Below are positions 26,640-35,136 of a stretch of 64,000 nucleotides of DNA, in pieces. How positions within the stretch are numbered: position 1 is the stretch's first letter; every line of letters begins with the position of its first letter. Below the pieces are notes generated by a model that saw only the letters and a list, made by a program, of their open reading frames with translations, was not told the DNA's origin and did no database searches. Position numbers and translations under genes: made by a program. The DNA is taken from the NCBI RefSeq assembly GCF_001974875.1, contig NZ_MTQD01000004.1, forward strand, positions 124,001-188,000, written 5' to 3'. The stretch is from Pseudoalteromonas sp. EB27 (GTDB lineage Bacteria > Pseudomonadota > Gammaproteobacteria > Enterobacterales > Alteromonadaceae).

Positions 26640-27869
26640 ATGTTTAGCAACACGCAAATTCAAACCTTAAACCCACCACAGCGTTTATTAATGGGACCAG
26701 GTCCAATTAATGCCGACCCTCGTGTTTTACGTGCTATGTCGGCGCAGCTTATCGGTCAATACGACCCAGTAATGACCGGTTTTATGAACGAAACTATGGC
26801 GCGTTACCGCGAAATATTTAAAACTAAAAACGAATGGACCATGCTAATAGATGGCACATCGCGCGCTGGGATTGAAGCCGTACTGTGCTCTATTTTGCGC
26901 CCTGGCGATAAAGTATTGGTGCCAATTATGGGGCGTTTTGGGCATTTACTGGCTGAAATTGCAGAACGCGTTGGCGCAAAGGTGCACACAATAGAAGTAC
27001 CGTGGGGCGAAGTATTTACCCCTGAACAAATCGAAAAAGCCATTGTTGATGTAAAACCCCATGTGCTTGCCATGGTACAAGGCGATACATCCACCACCAT
27101 GAACCAACCTCTTGAGCATATTGGCGATATTTGCCAAAAGCACGATGTACTATTTTATTGCGATGCCACCGCATCCATTGTGGGTAACGAACTTCCTGCC
27201 GATGAATGGAAACTCGATGCACTTTCGGTTGGTCTGCAAAAATGTTTAGGCGGACCGTCTGGTTCAGCACCTTTAACACTCAGTGACAAGTGCGCCGAGT
27301 GGATCCAAAAACGTAAAAAGGTAGAAGCAGGTATTCGCACTGCCGATCATACCGACGGCACAGAGCCATTTGTACGCTCAAACTACTTTGATTTAGGTAT
27401 GATCATGAATTACTGGGGCGAAGAGCGCCTTAACCACCACACCGAAGCCACCAGCATGCTGTATTGCGCCTCAGAATGTGCTCGCATTGTTATTGAAGAA
27501 GGCGTGGATAACTGCGTAGCGCGCCACAAATTACATGGCGATGCCATGCTAACAGGCATTCAAGCGCTCGGCTTAAATGTATTTGGTGATTTAACACATA
27601 AAATGAACAACGTACTGGGTGTGTATATACCCGAGGGCATTAATGCCGATCACGTACGCGGACAAATGCTAACCGATTTCGGAATAGAAATTGGCACCTC
27701 GTTTGGCCCGCTGCATGGCAAAATTTGGCGTATTGGCACTATGGGCTACAACGCCCGCAAAGATGCTGTATTACAAACACTCGCAAGCTTAGACGCTTGC
27801 TTACATGCCAACGGTTACAAAGGCCCTAAAGGCGAAGCCGCTATTGCCGCCCTTGCTCACTATAAATAA
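26640..27869 (+). CDS. pucG: (S)-ureidoglycine-glyoxylate aminotransferase
   Basis: 409 residues, ATG preceded by GGGAG. The class V aminotransferase sequence follows Bacillus PucG closely: RLLMGPGPINADPRVLRAMS, TMLIDGTSRAGIEAVL, PIMGRFGHLLAEIAERVGA, RLNHHTEATSMLY, IGTSFGPLHGKIWRIGTMGY. The PLP lysine is in VGLQKCLGGPSG near residue 200. PucG transfers the amino group of ureidoglycine to glyoxylate, giving oxalurate and glycine. It lies between the TSUP carrier (3-bp gap) and the allantoate amidohydrolase (14-bp gap), which makes its substrate. This fixes the pathway branch as oxalurate rather than ureidoglycolate. Confidence 0.93.
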   Translation: MFSNTQIQTLNPPQRLLMGPGPINADPRVLRAMSAQLIGQYDPVMTGFMNETMARYREIFKTKNEWTMLIDGTSRAGIEAVLCSILRPGDKVLVPIMGRFGHLLAEIAERVGAKVHTIEVPWGEVFTPEQIEKAIVDVKPHVLAMVQGDTSTTMNQPLEHIGDICQKHDVLFYCDATASIVGNELPADEWKLDALSVGLQKCLGGPSGSAPLTLSDKCAEWIQKRKKVEAGIRTADHTDGTEPFVRSNYFDLGMIMNYWGEERLNHHTEATSMLYCASECARIVIEEGVDNCVARHKLHGDAMLTGIQALGLNVFGDLTHKMNNVLGVYIPEGINADHVRGQMLTDFGIEIGTSFGPLHGKIWRIGTMGYNARKDAVLQTLASLDACLHANGYKGPKGEAAIAALAHYK

Positions 27870-27883
27870 AAAAAGGATTTAGC

Positions 27884-29167
27884 ATGACGATTGTAAGCCC
27901 ACAACACAGCCCTTTATTAGATAAAGAACTTGCTGATGAATACGCAACACGCGCTTTATCTCGCTGTAAAACCCTCAGCGCACTATCGCAAATGCAAGGC
28001 GGTATTCACCGCGTGTACTTATCAAAAGAGCACAAAGAGTGTAACGCTGTTACTGCATCGTGGATGGTTGAGGCAGGCATGCAATCGTGGCAAGACGAAG
28101 TGGGCAACCTTTGGGGGCGACTAAAATCATCAAACCCACATGCTAAACGTTTAATTATAGGATCGCACCTCGACACAGTACCAAACGCAGGTGCGTTTGA
28201 TGGTATTTTAGGTGTACTGCTGGGGATAGAAATTGCAGCGCTTGCACATAAGTTAAAGCTCGACCTGCCCTTTCATTTAGATGTAGTGGGCTTTTGCGAT
28301 GAAGAAGGCACCCGCTTTGCCACAACTTTAATTGGCTCAAAAGCCCTCGCTAACGAATTTGATCCACAGTGGCTAAACATTGAAGACACAAACGGCATAA
28401 CTATGCGCCAAGCCATGCTCGACTTTGGCCTAAACCCTAACGACTACGCAAAGGCCGCACTAAACAAAAACGAATTACTAGGTTACTGGGAAACTCATAT
28501 TGAACAAGGTCCGGTGCTCGAATCGGTTAATCAGGCGTTAGGCGTTGTAACGGCTATTGCAGGGGCAAAACGCGCCATGCTTACCCTAACAGGCCAAAGC
28601 GGTCATGCGGGTACAACCCCTATGAACTTACGTCAGGATTCCCTAGCTGGTTGCGCCGAACTAGTAACCGAAATCGAAAAACTAGCAAACAATGCTAAAA
28701 ATGGCGAAGTTGCCACCGTGGGGCAAATACAATCTCGCCCCGGTGCTACAAACGTGATTGCCGGTAAAACAACCATAAGCCTAGACGCACGCGCACAAAG
28801 CGACACCGATCTCGCTAACTTACTAAGCGCCATACAAAGCAGCGCACAATCTATAGCAAGCAAACGTAATTTAACGCTTGATTGGCAATGGACGCATGCC
28901 GCCGATGCCGTAGCGTGCGACACCACTATCCAGCATTTGTTCTCAAGCGCATGTAAACTCAATAACCAAGCATCACCTTCACTTGCCTCAGGCGCTGGAC
29001 ACGATGCAATGGCAATCGCTCCTATTTGCCCCGTTGGAATGTTGTTTATACGCAGCCCTGGCGGTATAAGCCATCACCCAGCAGAGGCTGTTATCGACAA
29101 AGATGTAACAAAAGCACTCAGTGTAATGTACAGCGCGCTTTTACTTTACGTGAAAGAGTGTGAGTGA
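27884..29167 (+). CDS. allC: Allantoate amidohydrolase, M20 family (AllC/HpxK type)
   Basis: 427 residues with AAGG before the ATG. M20 metal ligands are visible: IIGSHLDTVPNAGAFDG (His, Asp), FCDEEGTRF (Glu pair), HIEQGPVLE (His) and the late SPGGISHHPAE (His). The substrate-binding region GQSGHAGTTPMNLRQD is that of allantoate and N-carbamoyl-amino-acid amidohydrolases. It converts allantoate to ureidoglycine, CO2 and ammonia, supplying PucG encoded just upstream. It ends the locus 1 operon. An N-carbamoyl-amino-acid hydrolase or ureidoglycolate hydrolase role cannot be excluded from sequence alone, but context favours allantoate. Confidence 0.88.
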   Translation: MTIVSPQHSPLLDKELADEYATRALSRCKTLSALSQMQGGIHRVYLSKEHKECNAVTASWMVEAGMQSWQDEVGNLWGRLKSSNPHAKRLIIGSHLDTVPNAGAFDGILGVLLGIEIAALAHKLKLDLPFHLDVVGFCDEEGTRFATTLIGSKALANEFDPQWLNIEDTNGITMRQAMLDFGLNPNDYAKAALNKNELLGYWETHIEQGPVLESVNQALGVVTAIAGAKRAMLTLTGQSGHAGTTPMNLRQDSLAGCAELVTEIEKLANNAKNGEVATVGQIQSRPGATNVIAGKTTISLDARAQSDTDLANLLSAIQSSAQSIASKRNLTLDWQWTHAADAVACDTTIQHLFSSACKLNNQASPSLASGAGHDAMAIAPICPVGMLFIRSPGGISHHPAEAVIDKDVTKALSVMYSALLLYVKECE

Positions 29168-29305
29168 TTTTAAGGTAATCGAGTAAACCAAGTATATTAA
29201 CTTGGTATGCTTAGGGGCTTAAACCTCCTCAAAGCCATTTGGAGGTTATTACTGAAGGCTGGTAAATGCAGGAAAACGCAGGAATATACGTTATTTAAAG
29301 TAGCT

Positions 29306-29608
29306 TTATCGAGCTACCCTTTGCTCTTTTAGGCTAAGGCGTTTATGTGAGCTATATACATGTTGAATGTTTGTACCATTGACCAAATATGCATCCATTT
29401 CAACGGTAATTAGCCCCGATAATGGCTTGATTTCGAGAACACCCAACTCACCTAAATTTGCAGATAGTAAAGTATTATTCCTAAAAGCGAACAAAGTTTT
29501 GTCAGTATCTCGTAAGTCACCATTTACATATAATTTAGCACCACTAAACCAAGCGTTAATTATTTTAACTTTGATTGACTTAACAGTAAATTCAAAGGAT
29601 TTTCTCAT
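29306..29608 (-). CDS. Hypothetical protein
   Basis: 100 residues with GGAG five bases before ATG 29608. No signal peptide or membrane helix. It is a mixed beta-rich sequence with a basic C-terminus (HKRLSLKEQRVAR). The middle (ALYVNGDLRDT-like, LLSANLGELGVLEIKPL) alternates hydrophobic and polar residues as in small beta domains. I do not recognise the family. It is the first gene of the AT-rich minus-strand island. Confidence 0.6.
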   Translation of the reverse strand: MRKSFEFTVKSIKVKIINAWFSGAKLYVNGDLRDTDKTLFAFRNNTLLSANLGELGVLEIKPLSGLITVEMDAYLVNGTNIQHVYSSHKRLSLKEQRVAR

Positions 29609-29652
29609 CAGATCTCCATACCCAGAAAATGTAATTACTATACTTTATGTTC

Positions 29653-29901
29653 TTATGTGTTTTGCGCACAAACACTTTCTTTTAATACCCGCTTAGTCGA
29701 TGCTGGGTAATTTTTTAGTGCAGCCAAAGGACGAATTGGCCGCTGAACCAAATTACCTGAGCAGTTTGGGCACACGTTATTTAACAGCATTTGAGCACAG
29801 CCAGAACAAAACGTGCATTCAAATGAACAAATAAAAGCCTCAGTGGACTGTGCAGGTAGATTCTTATCACAACATTCACAATTAGGTCTTAAATCTAACA
29901 T
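29653..29901 (-). CDS. DUF1272 small zinc-binding protein
   Basis: 82 residues beginning MLDLRPNCECCDKNLP, followed by ICSFECTFCSGCAQ and NVCPNCSGNLVQRPIRP. The Cys pairs and the RPIRP segment are the hallmarks of DUF1272. At least eight Cys can form two zinc sites. AAGGAG lies upstream. Function unknown; such proteins are usually stand-alone. The spacer repeat begins 15 bp before its start codon. Confidence 0.85.
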   Translation of the reverse strand: MLDLRPNCECCDKNLPAQSTEAFICSFECTFCSGCAQMLLNNVCPNCSGNLVQRPIRPLAALKNYPASTKRVLKESVCAQNT

Positions 29902-29916
29902 TTAGAGCTCCTTTTT

Positions 29917-30050
29917 AACGGACCTGTAAATGAACTCGTTTTTAATGTATTGATATTAAGAAATAAACCATAGCCAGATTCTTTTTTTGATTAAATCATT
30001 TACTGTATCTGCACACAAAATATTAAAAAATGTTGTTTTAATTGGTGTTT
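29917..30050. repeat. Island spacer repeat A, copy 1 (divergent)
   Basis: This copy keeps the order of landmarks seen in the better copies: AACGgaCCTGTAaAT..AACTCG, an ATAAACCATAGC core, and a TTGTTTTAATTGG end. It lies between the DUF1272 gene start and the 3' end of the next minus-strand gene. Confidence 0.7.
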
Positions 30051-30062
30051 GAGTATTTTTTA

Positions 30063-30365
30063 CTATTGGACTGCATTGAGCCTATGTATTTTGTGAGAAT
30101 TGTATCCACCAAGATTAACTACAGCATCATGGCAATGCACGTTGAATGTTTTTTTTGACATATATAATGATAAAGCGAGAGAATATAGTTCTTTTTCTTT
30201 TAAAGGGATATGGCAGAGTATGTCATTCTCTAATATTAGAAGTGCGTAGCCAGAACCATCTCTAGCTTCCCATTGAACAAACTCCTTAATTGTTGTATTA
30301 CCTGACTGCACCCAAGCAGATACATTTGCTGAAAATAGAGCCAAAATTAAAACTAGTTTTTTCAT
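30063..30365 (-). CDS. Small secreted hypothetical protein
   Basis: 100 residues with a clear signal peptide (MKKLVLILALFSANVSAW) and AAGGA upstream. The mature part of about 82 residues has two Cys (ILCHIPL and VHCHDAV) that could form a disulfide, fitting a periplasmic location. I do not recognise the family. It is flanked on both sides by spacer-repeat sequence. Confidence 0.65.
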   Translation of the reverse strand: MKKLVLILALFSANVSAWVQSGNTTIKEFVQWEARDGSGYALLILENDILCHIPLKEKELYSLALSLYMSKKTFNVHCHDAVVNLGGYNSHKIHRLNAVQ

Positions 30366-30390
30366 AAATTGTCCTTGAAGAGAAGTAAAT

Positions 30391-30480
30391 ATAGCAAGCC
30401 GGCGAGTTTATGCGCTTTATAATTAATAAATCATAGCCGACTTCCTATTTTGATTCAATCGTTTACCCTGTTATATAAAG
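30391..30480. repeat. Island spacer repeat A, copy 2 (partial)
   Basis: The central part is recognisable (AAATCATAGCCGACTTCCTATTTTGATTCAATCG), but the AACGAG end and the GGCGTTTT end are degraded or missing. It lies just upstream of the 30063 gene start. Confidence 0.6.
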
Positions 30481-30613
30481 TATAGCAAAGTAGCTAACTA
30501 CTGCTTAATAACTACTTTAGCTATCCTTTACTCTAGCATCCGATTAAACAAACGTCTTAGTTGCTATAATTGCCTACCAAATCAAAATATAGCCACCCGT
30601 TTTACTTTAATGC

Positions 30614-32152
30614 TTATTTAATCGTTACCTTTGCATCACTTACCCATGTCTCAGTTATAGCTTCATCATTTTTATCAACTAAATACGCGCGTATGTTTAC
30701 CGGATTATTGTTAGCTTGTTTGTAGTCAAATGCTAATCGCCATTGGTTTGTACCAACTACCGGATAAACCCCAATAGGCTCTAGTATTTCACCGTTGCTG
30801 GCTTCAACAATCGGCTTTATACCACTTTTGTTATCTAAGCCTTTAAATACAGGGCCTTCAAAATCAATCACCATTTTGTTAACGCCTTCAGGAATAGGCT
30901 GGCCAGGAATTCCGCCTAAGCCTTGGCGAGTATTAACAACGCTTGCAAGTGTTTTTGATTTTGGATCGAGTGGACGCCACTCAATATCATAAGAAAATGT
31001 AAACTCATCACCTTTACGCGCCTCTTTTTCGGGCACCCAATAGGCAACAATGTTGTCAAACGTTTCATCTTTTGTTGGAATCTCTATTAACTGAACTGCC
31101 CCTTTTCCCCAGTCACCAGTAGGTTTTATCCACGCTGATGAGCGCTTATTATAAAATACGCCATCGTCTTGGTAGTTATTAAAGTCACGATCTCTTTGAA
31201 TTAAGCCAAACCCTTTTGGGTTCTCATCAATAAAGCTATTGGTCGAAACCGACTGAGGATTATTTAATGGGCGCCAAACGTATTGACCCGATCCGGTGTG
31301 AATCGCCAGGCCATCGCTGTCGTGAATTTCTGGGCGCCAATCTTTGGCAGTTGTTTTATCTTTTTGTGAGTACCAATACATACTGGTTAGCGGTGCTACG
31401 CCTAAGCGTTCAACATCGGCGCGCATATACAAATTAGCCGTTACAGAGGTGATGTGGCCTTTAGCTTCTTTGTTATCTTTGCTTAAACCAAATCGATAAG
31501 CACCAGTGATAGAAGGCCCTTCAAGCAATGCCCAAACAGACACACTTTCACCTTTTTTCTCTGCAGGACCAATCCAAAATGCAGAAAAACGCGGAAATTC
31601 TTCTGGCTGATTCATACCCGTATTAATCGCGATACCTCGAGCCGACAGTCCATATTGCCCCTCTGGCCCGTCGGTACGAAAATAAGACGCGCCTAAAAAA
31701 GATATCCAATCTGGTTTCATATCTGGCCGCATTATTCTAAAGCCTGCAAATCCAAATCCTTCAGGGAGGTCGTGAGCTGGGCTATCATCAGGCATATCAA
31801 AAACGTCATTACTAAAAGGTATGTTTTGAACCTGATTTTTATCATCTCTGATGTAAATACTTACTGGCTCAGGAAAATATCGCCCAGGGTAAAATAATTG
31901 TACGGGCGCCTTTTTTCCACTTGGGTATAAGGTTTCATCTTCTTTAAAGCGTATTTTCCAGTGTTCGTCATACGTAATTTTATCAATTAACTTCGGCGCT
32001 GGCACCTTAGTTGGCGTATAGGGCTTTTCGGCTGAGGCTTTTGCCAGCGCTTTTAAGTCTTCGAATGAAAACTCCGTTTGATCTACTGCTTCTGTCGCGT
32101 AAGACGACATCGAAGTGCTAAAAATAATTGCGATAAATAACTTTAATTTCAT
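30614..32152 (-). CDS. opgG: Periplasmic glucan biosynthesis protein, OpgG/MdoG family
   Basis: The frame begins with TTG 32167; ATG 32152 gives a proper signal peptide (MKLKLFIAIIFSTSMSSYA) and 512 residues, the family length. Family landmarks include FSFEDLKALAKASAEKPY, FYPGRYFPEPVSIY, GFGFAGFRI, FLGASYFRT, QYGLSARGIAINT, GLIQRDRDFNNYQD and the late PVFKGLDNKSG. The DRDFxxYQD stretch is conserved in OpgG/OpgD. The protein acts in the periplasm on osmoregulated glucan backbones. The membrane glucosyltransferase OpgH usually follows opgG in the same operon but is absent here, so it must be encoded elsewhere or this is an OpgD-like paralogue. Confidence 0.9.
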   Translation of the reverse strand: MKLKLFIAIIFSTSMSSYATEAVDQTEFSFEDLKALAKASAEKPYTPTKVPAPKLIDKITYDEHWKIRFKEDETLYPSGKKAPVQLFYPGRYFPEPVSIYIRDDKNQVQNIPFSNDVFDMPDDSPAHDLPEGFGFAGFRIMRPDMKPDWISFLGASYFRTDGPEGQYGLSARGIAINTGMNQPEEFPRFSAFWIGPAEKKGESVSVWALLEGPSITGAYRFGLSKDNKEAKGHITSVTANLYMRADVERLGVAPLTSMYWYSQKDKTTAKDWRPEIHDSDGLAIHTGSGQYVWRPLNNPQSVSTNSFIDENPKGFGLIQRDRDFNNYQDDGVFYNKRSSAWIKPTGDWGKGAVQLIEIPTKDETFDNIVAYWVPEKEARKGDEFTFSYDIEWRPLDPKSKTLASVVNTRQGLGGIPGQPIPEGVNKMVIDFEGPVFKGLDNKSGIKPIVEASNGEILEPIGVYPVVGTNQWRLAFDYKQANNNPVNIRAYLVDKNDEAITETWVSDAKVTIK

Positions 32153-32167
32153 AAAAAGAATGTCCAA

Positions 32168-32436
32168 TAAATTGAGTCAAATAAAAATGGGAACGCTGCA
32201 CGAACGTATGTTTAACTTAAAGTTCTGTATGGATATTACGTGACGTAATATGAACTAGCGTTTACTAAAGTATTGTTATTTGTCTCTTAGTTAATTTGTT
32301 TTGGTGCGGCGCGTTTGATGATATCGCTGAAGTGAAAATAAGTGGGGATAGCGCAATTGATTATCAGATCGCTGGTATTCAAATGAATAGGGGTTGTATT
32401 TAGGTGGTGAAAATGAAGAGGCTCACTACTTTTAAA
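32168..32436. other. Non-coding gap upstream of opgG-like gene
   Basis: No gene is seen. It presumably carries the opgG promoter. It is AT-rich and borders the left edge of repeat material at 32437. Confidence 0.4.
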
Positions 32437-32494
32437 ATTTGCAATTAATAGCTGAATTTTACTAGTCGTCCACCTCAGGGCATGTTGTTATATT
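32437..32494. repeat. Third, shortest copy of the IS110-remnant 3' end
   Basis: AAATTTGCAATTAATAGCTG resembles the transposase end seen at 36985-37009. The tail CCACCTCAGGGCATGTTGTTATAT is nearly identical to the ends at 37044 and 38494. It lies immediately after the 3' end of the gene at 32506, as the other copies do with their genes. Confidence 0.7.
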
Positions 32495-32505
32495 TTATAT
32501 GCAAA

Positions 32506-32934
32506 TCAGCCATTGGTTAATGCACTAACAATAACACCTGAAATTATTGATGTAACTAATGCTAATGCAGCGACTAAATACCAACCTTTTCTAGTCTCAT
32601 TTCTTGTATTAAAATACTCGATTGATTTAGAGCCAATATATAAATATGAATCATCTTTGTTACCCATGATAGTTACCCCATCATATGTTTGACTTCCATC
32701 TCCCTGAGAATATGCCTGAAACATTCTAACTTGCTTATAAGTTTCAAGTTTACCATTGTTATCAAAGTATACAGGCCCTGTAAAGCCGATATATTCAGAG
32801 TCCAACAAGGCAGCGAGTGAGTAAAAATCACGATGGTCATTATGTGTACGAATCATAATTGATGATATTTCTTTAATACCCGCATCATCATTGTCATAAA
32901 TATATTTTAGAATTTGATAATGACTATTTTTCAA
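32506..32934 (-). CDS. Hypothetical protein with C-terminal membrane anchor
   Basis: 142 residues starting at TTG 32934 with GGAG spaced five bases. The first 115 residues are soluble, beginning with YQILKYIYDNDDAGIKEIS, which could be a winged-helix-like segment. One hydrophobic helix lies at about 118-138 (WYLVAALALVTSIISGVIVS). It resembles tail-anchored cytoplasmic proteins. No family recognised. It is flanked by the IS110 tail remnant on its 3' side and spacer repeat A on its 5' side, like a cassette. Confidence 0.6.
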   Translation of the reverse strand: MKNSHYQILKYIYDNDDAGIKEISSIMIRTHNDHRDFYSLAALLDSEYIGFTGPVYFDNNGKLETYKQVRMFQAYSQGDGSQTYDGVTIMGNKDDSYLYIGSKSIEYFNTRNETRKGWYLVAALALVTSIISGVIVSALTNG

Positions 32935-32960
32935 AGTGACTCCGAAATTGAATAAAAATA

Positions 32961-33052
32961 TAACAAGTCTCTAGGTTAACCCGTTTTTTATTTGTTTTTA
33001 TTAATAAACAAACCATAGCTAAGTTCCTATTTTGGTTCAATCGGTAACTCAG
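32961..33052. repeat. Island spacer repeat A, copy 3 (partial)
   Basis: AACAAGTCTCTAGGTTAACCCG is followed by the highly conserved TTTTTTATTTG...ACAAACCATAGC...TTCCTATTTTGGTTCAATCG block. The distal part after the TTCAATCG block is lost. It starts 26 bp upstream of the 32506 gene start. Confidence 0.75.
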
Positions 33053-33105
33053 TTATGCATAAATTTTCAAAAACGGCTCTGGTAATAATCCAAAAGCCTG
33101 TCATC

Positions 33106-33375
33106 TCAATTCAATATATCGGCATTATCTTTTGTTTGATTTATACCAATAAGGATTTTCTCCAAATAAGTAAAAATAAGCATTATCGCTAATTGTAGGC
33201 AAACAAAAATAATAATGGAGAACGGTGAACTTGATAGCATACTTTGTGTTGTTTTTTCTGAAGTGGCGGCCAAGTAAAAATCAACATAGGTCAAAAGTAA
33301 AAATAAGCCCGAGACATAAAGTACAACTTTAACTTTTGCACTGCGTAGCTTTGAAACCACTTCATCATTAGTCAT
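33106..33375 (-). CDS. Small two-helix membrane protein, hypothetical
   Basis: 89 residues with two hydrophobic segments (about 17-36 and 50-72) and a polar C-terminus. Its ATG directly follows the stop of the upstream gene (TAA-ATG), so the two are co-translated and probably function together. No family recognised. Confidence 0.6.
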   Translation of the reverse strand: MTNDEVVSKLRSAKVKVVLYVSGLFLLLTYVDFYLAATSEKTTQSMLSSSPFSIIIFVCLQLAIMLIFTYLEKILIGINQTKDNADILN

Positions 33376-33693
33376 TTAAAACGCCTTTAACTGTATTATT
33401 TTTTTAAGACGTTTTTTAATGACCTTTTGCTCGCAATAAAGCCCGATAAAACCACCAACAGCAATTGAAGCCACAACCAACAACCAATATAAAGAGCTGT
33501 TAGATGCCTGAATACCCGAAATATAAAGGTATAAGTTAAACGGGATAATAAAAAATAAGCTACCTAATACTTTAATGAATTCCCTAAAAAGCTCTGTATC
33601 AGACTTTGCTTTGTCGATATGAGAGTTAATAGTTTCATTTGATATCTCATTTAGCTCTGGGTATGTCTTTTGTAACCAATTTAAATAATTCAA
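33376..33693 (-). CDS. Small two-helix membrane protein, hypothetical
   Basis: 105 residues from TTG 33693, which has AAGGA well placed. A soluble helical N-terminus of about 40 residues (MNYLNWLQKTYPELNEIS) precedes two hydrophobic helices (about 43-60 and 69-87) and a basic end (KKRLKKIIQLK). It is directly followed by the 33106 gene. No family recognised. Confidence 0.6.
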   Translation of the reverse strand: MNYLNWLQKTYPELNEISNETINSHIDKAKSDTELFREFIKVLGSLFFIIPFNLYLYISGIQASNSSLYWLLVVASIAVGGFIGLYCEQKVIKKRLKKIIQLKAF

Positions 33694-33780
33694 TTATGCA
33701 TCCTTGTATTTTTATATCTAGTGCTGCCTTAAATAGGCAAAATATATTTGTAAAAATAAGCATTGTGGCAGCAAAGCGAA

Positions 33781-34005
33781 CTACTTTTTGTTCTTGGTCA
33801 ATTTATTGCTAACTTCATATTTAGCTTTACCTTGGTTTGCACGTAAACCTGCAAAATAGGTTACCGCAGCTATAGGTAAGCAAATAAAACCGTATGCTTT
33901 AAAGCTTTCTAAAAAACCACTTTTCTCGCTTATAATGCCACCAAATAAAACCCCAAGAATGGTAGGCAATAAAATAGCTGCAGCTGCGTATATAAATTTT
34001 TTCAT
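33781..34005 (-). CDS. Small membrane protein, hypothetical
   Basis: 74 residues, AAGGA upstream of ATG 34005. Two hydrophobic segments (about 4-24 and 36-54) are followed by a Lys/Asn-rich tail. The first segment is signal-like (MKKFIYAAAAILLPTILGVL). Unknown family. Confidence 0.55.
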   Translation of the reverse strand: MKKFIYAAAAILLPTILGVLFGGIISEKSGFLESFKAYGFICLPIAAVTYFAGLRANQGKAKYEVSNKLTKNKK

Positions 34006-34104
34006 TCTTAAATCCTTTTATGATTAGTAATTTTGTTTGTAATGATGCTCACCAAGAGCAAAATGTATTTTTATCTTATTTTAATTATTCTTATCCGCTA
34101 CTGG

Positions 34105-34623
34105 TTAAATCGCTTTTCGCATTTTATTTAATAACTCGTAGCATGCTTTATACAACAGTATTTCCATGTCTTCGTTATGATACAAAGGACCCCAACGAAA
34201 AAAACCTCTTAAGCTAAATTTTTTAGCAATAAATTGACGCCACGTAACAGATTTAGAAACGCTGAACGTTTTAATCGTCTTATTGTGTTTAATGTTATAC
34301 AAGCGCGATACTAACTTAACTTTTGGTCGCCAAAATAGCGGAATAATAGCTGTATCAAAATCTATAGTGAATGCATCACCACCATGCAAAGTAACTATAA
34401 CAACATCTAAACCAATATCTGATTTTTTAGGCTCTTTAATAGACGAAATACTGTGAAGACAAAAAATATCTTCAAGCTTCTTGTGCATATGATCTTGTAG
34501 GGAATCCCCCGTTATATAAAAAAACGACTCTATTTTAGAAAAATGGCTGTTATTAGCCACAGCTAACGATCTAAAATAAACATTCGGCTTTTCAGAGCTA
34601 AACCAATCAAATAGCAAATTCAA
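34105..34623 (-). CDS. Hypothetical soluble protein
   Basis: Up to 172 residues. The start is uncertain: TTG 34623 sits too close to AAGGA, while TTG 34617 has a better spacing of eight. The sequence is soluble and mixed alpha/beta, with DIGLDVVIVTLHGGDAFTIDFDTAIIP in the centre and basic aromatic segments (VTWRQFIAKKFSLRGFFRWG) near the C-terminus. I do not recognise it. Confidence 0.55.
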   Translation of the reverse strand: MNLLFDWFSSEKPNVYFRSLAVANNSHFSKIESFFYITGDSLQDHMHKKLEDIFCLHSISSIKEPKKSDIGLDVVIVTLHGGDAFTIDFDTAIIPLFWRPKVKLVSRLYNIKHNKTIKTFSVSKSVTWRQFIAKKFSLRGFFRWGPLYHNEDMEILLYKACYELLNKMRKAI

Positions 34624-34715
34624 ATTCCTTTTTACTTATGCCGAATAAATAGGCCATAAAGTTGTTATCTAAGGTTAGGGTGAAAAAAGCAAAAACCAGC
34701 TGTTTATGTTCTGCT

Positions 34716-35117
34716 TTACGATTTTTTATTATGCTTAATTATTTTACTACGTAATTGAACCCCAAGTAACGTCCCTAATAAAACAGCAATAACATGCAGC
34801 AAAGCCGAAACCAAATATACTAAAGGCTCCATTGATATCTCTAATAAAATGTATAGTAAGGCACCGACACTTAGATTAATAAACCAATAAACCGCCATAA
34901 CTAAAAAGGCTTGTTTATAGGGACTCACTGTTTGCTTATAGCCTAAGTAAAAATACACGATTAAAAAGGTTACAAATCCGAGGACGTAATAAGTAAAAGC
35001 TAATGAGGTACTTTGAGTCATCTCATCAAAGCCAACAATCTTTGTTGCTATTGTTGATAAAGCAACTAGCAATAAATACAAGCCTAATGAAAAGAGTACA
35101 ATCCTAGAGTATTTCAC
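34716..35117 (-). CDS. Four-helix membrane protein, hypothetical
   Basis: 133 residues from GTG 35117 with AAAGGA upstream. Four hydrophobic helices at about 5-26, 38-60, 68-88 and 95-120, ending in a basic tail (RSKIIKHNKKS). No family recognised. The 5' side is the duplicated 0.4-kb block B1. Confidence 0.6.
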   Translation of the reverse strand: MKYSRIVLFSLGLYLLLVALSTIATKIVGFDEMTQSTSLAFTYYVLGFVTFLIVYFYLGYKQTVSPYKQAFLVMAVYWFINLSVGALLYILLEISMEPLVYLVSALLHVIAVLLGTLLGVQLRSKIIKHNKKS

Positions 35118-35136
35118 GATAATCCTTTAGTAATAA

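Noticed and set aside
29187..29248. Hairpins after the allantoate amidohydrolase gene (ACCAAGT...ACTTGGT and AACCTCC...GGAGGTT)
   Set aside because: Stems are only seven bases and neither is followed by a T-tract, so they cannot be called terminators.
29367..29696. Plus-strand open frames across the DUF1272/hypothetical region and elsewhere opposite clear genes
   Set aside because: They are antisense shadows without ribosome-binding sites or protein-like composition.
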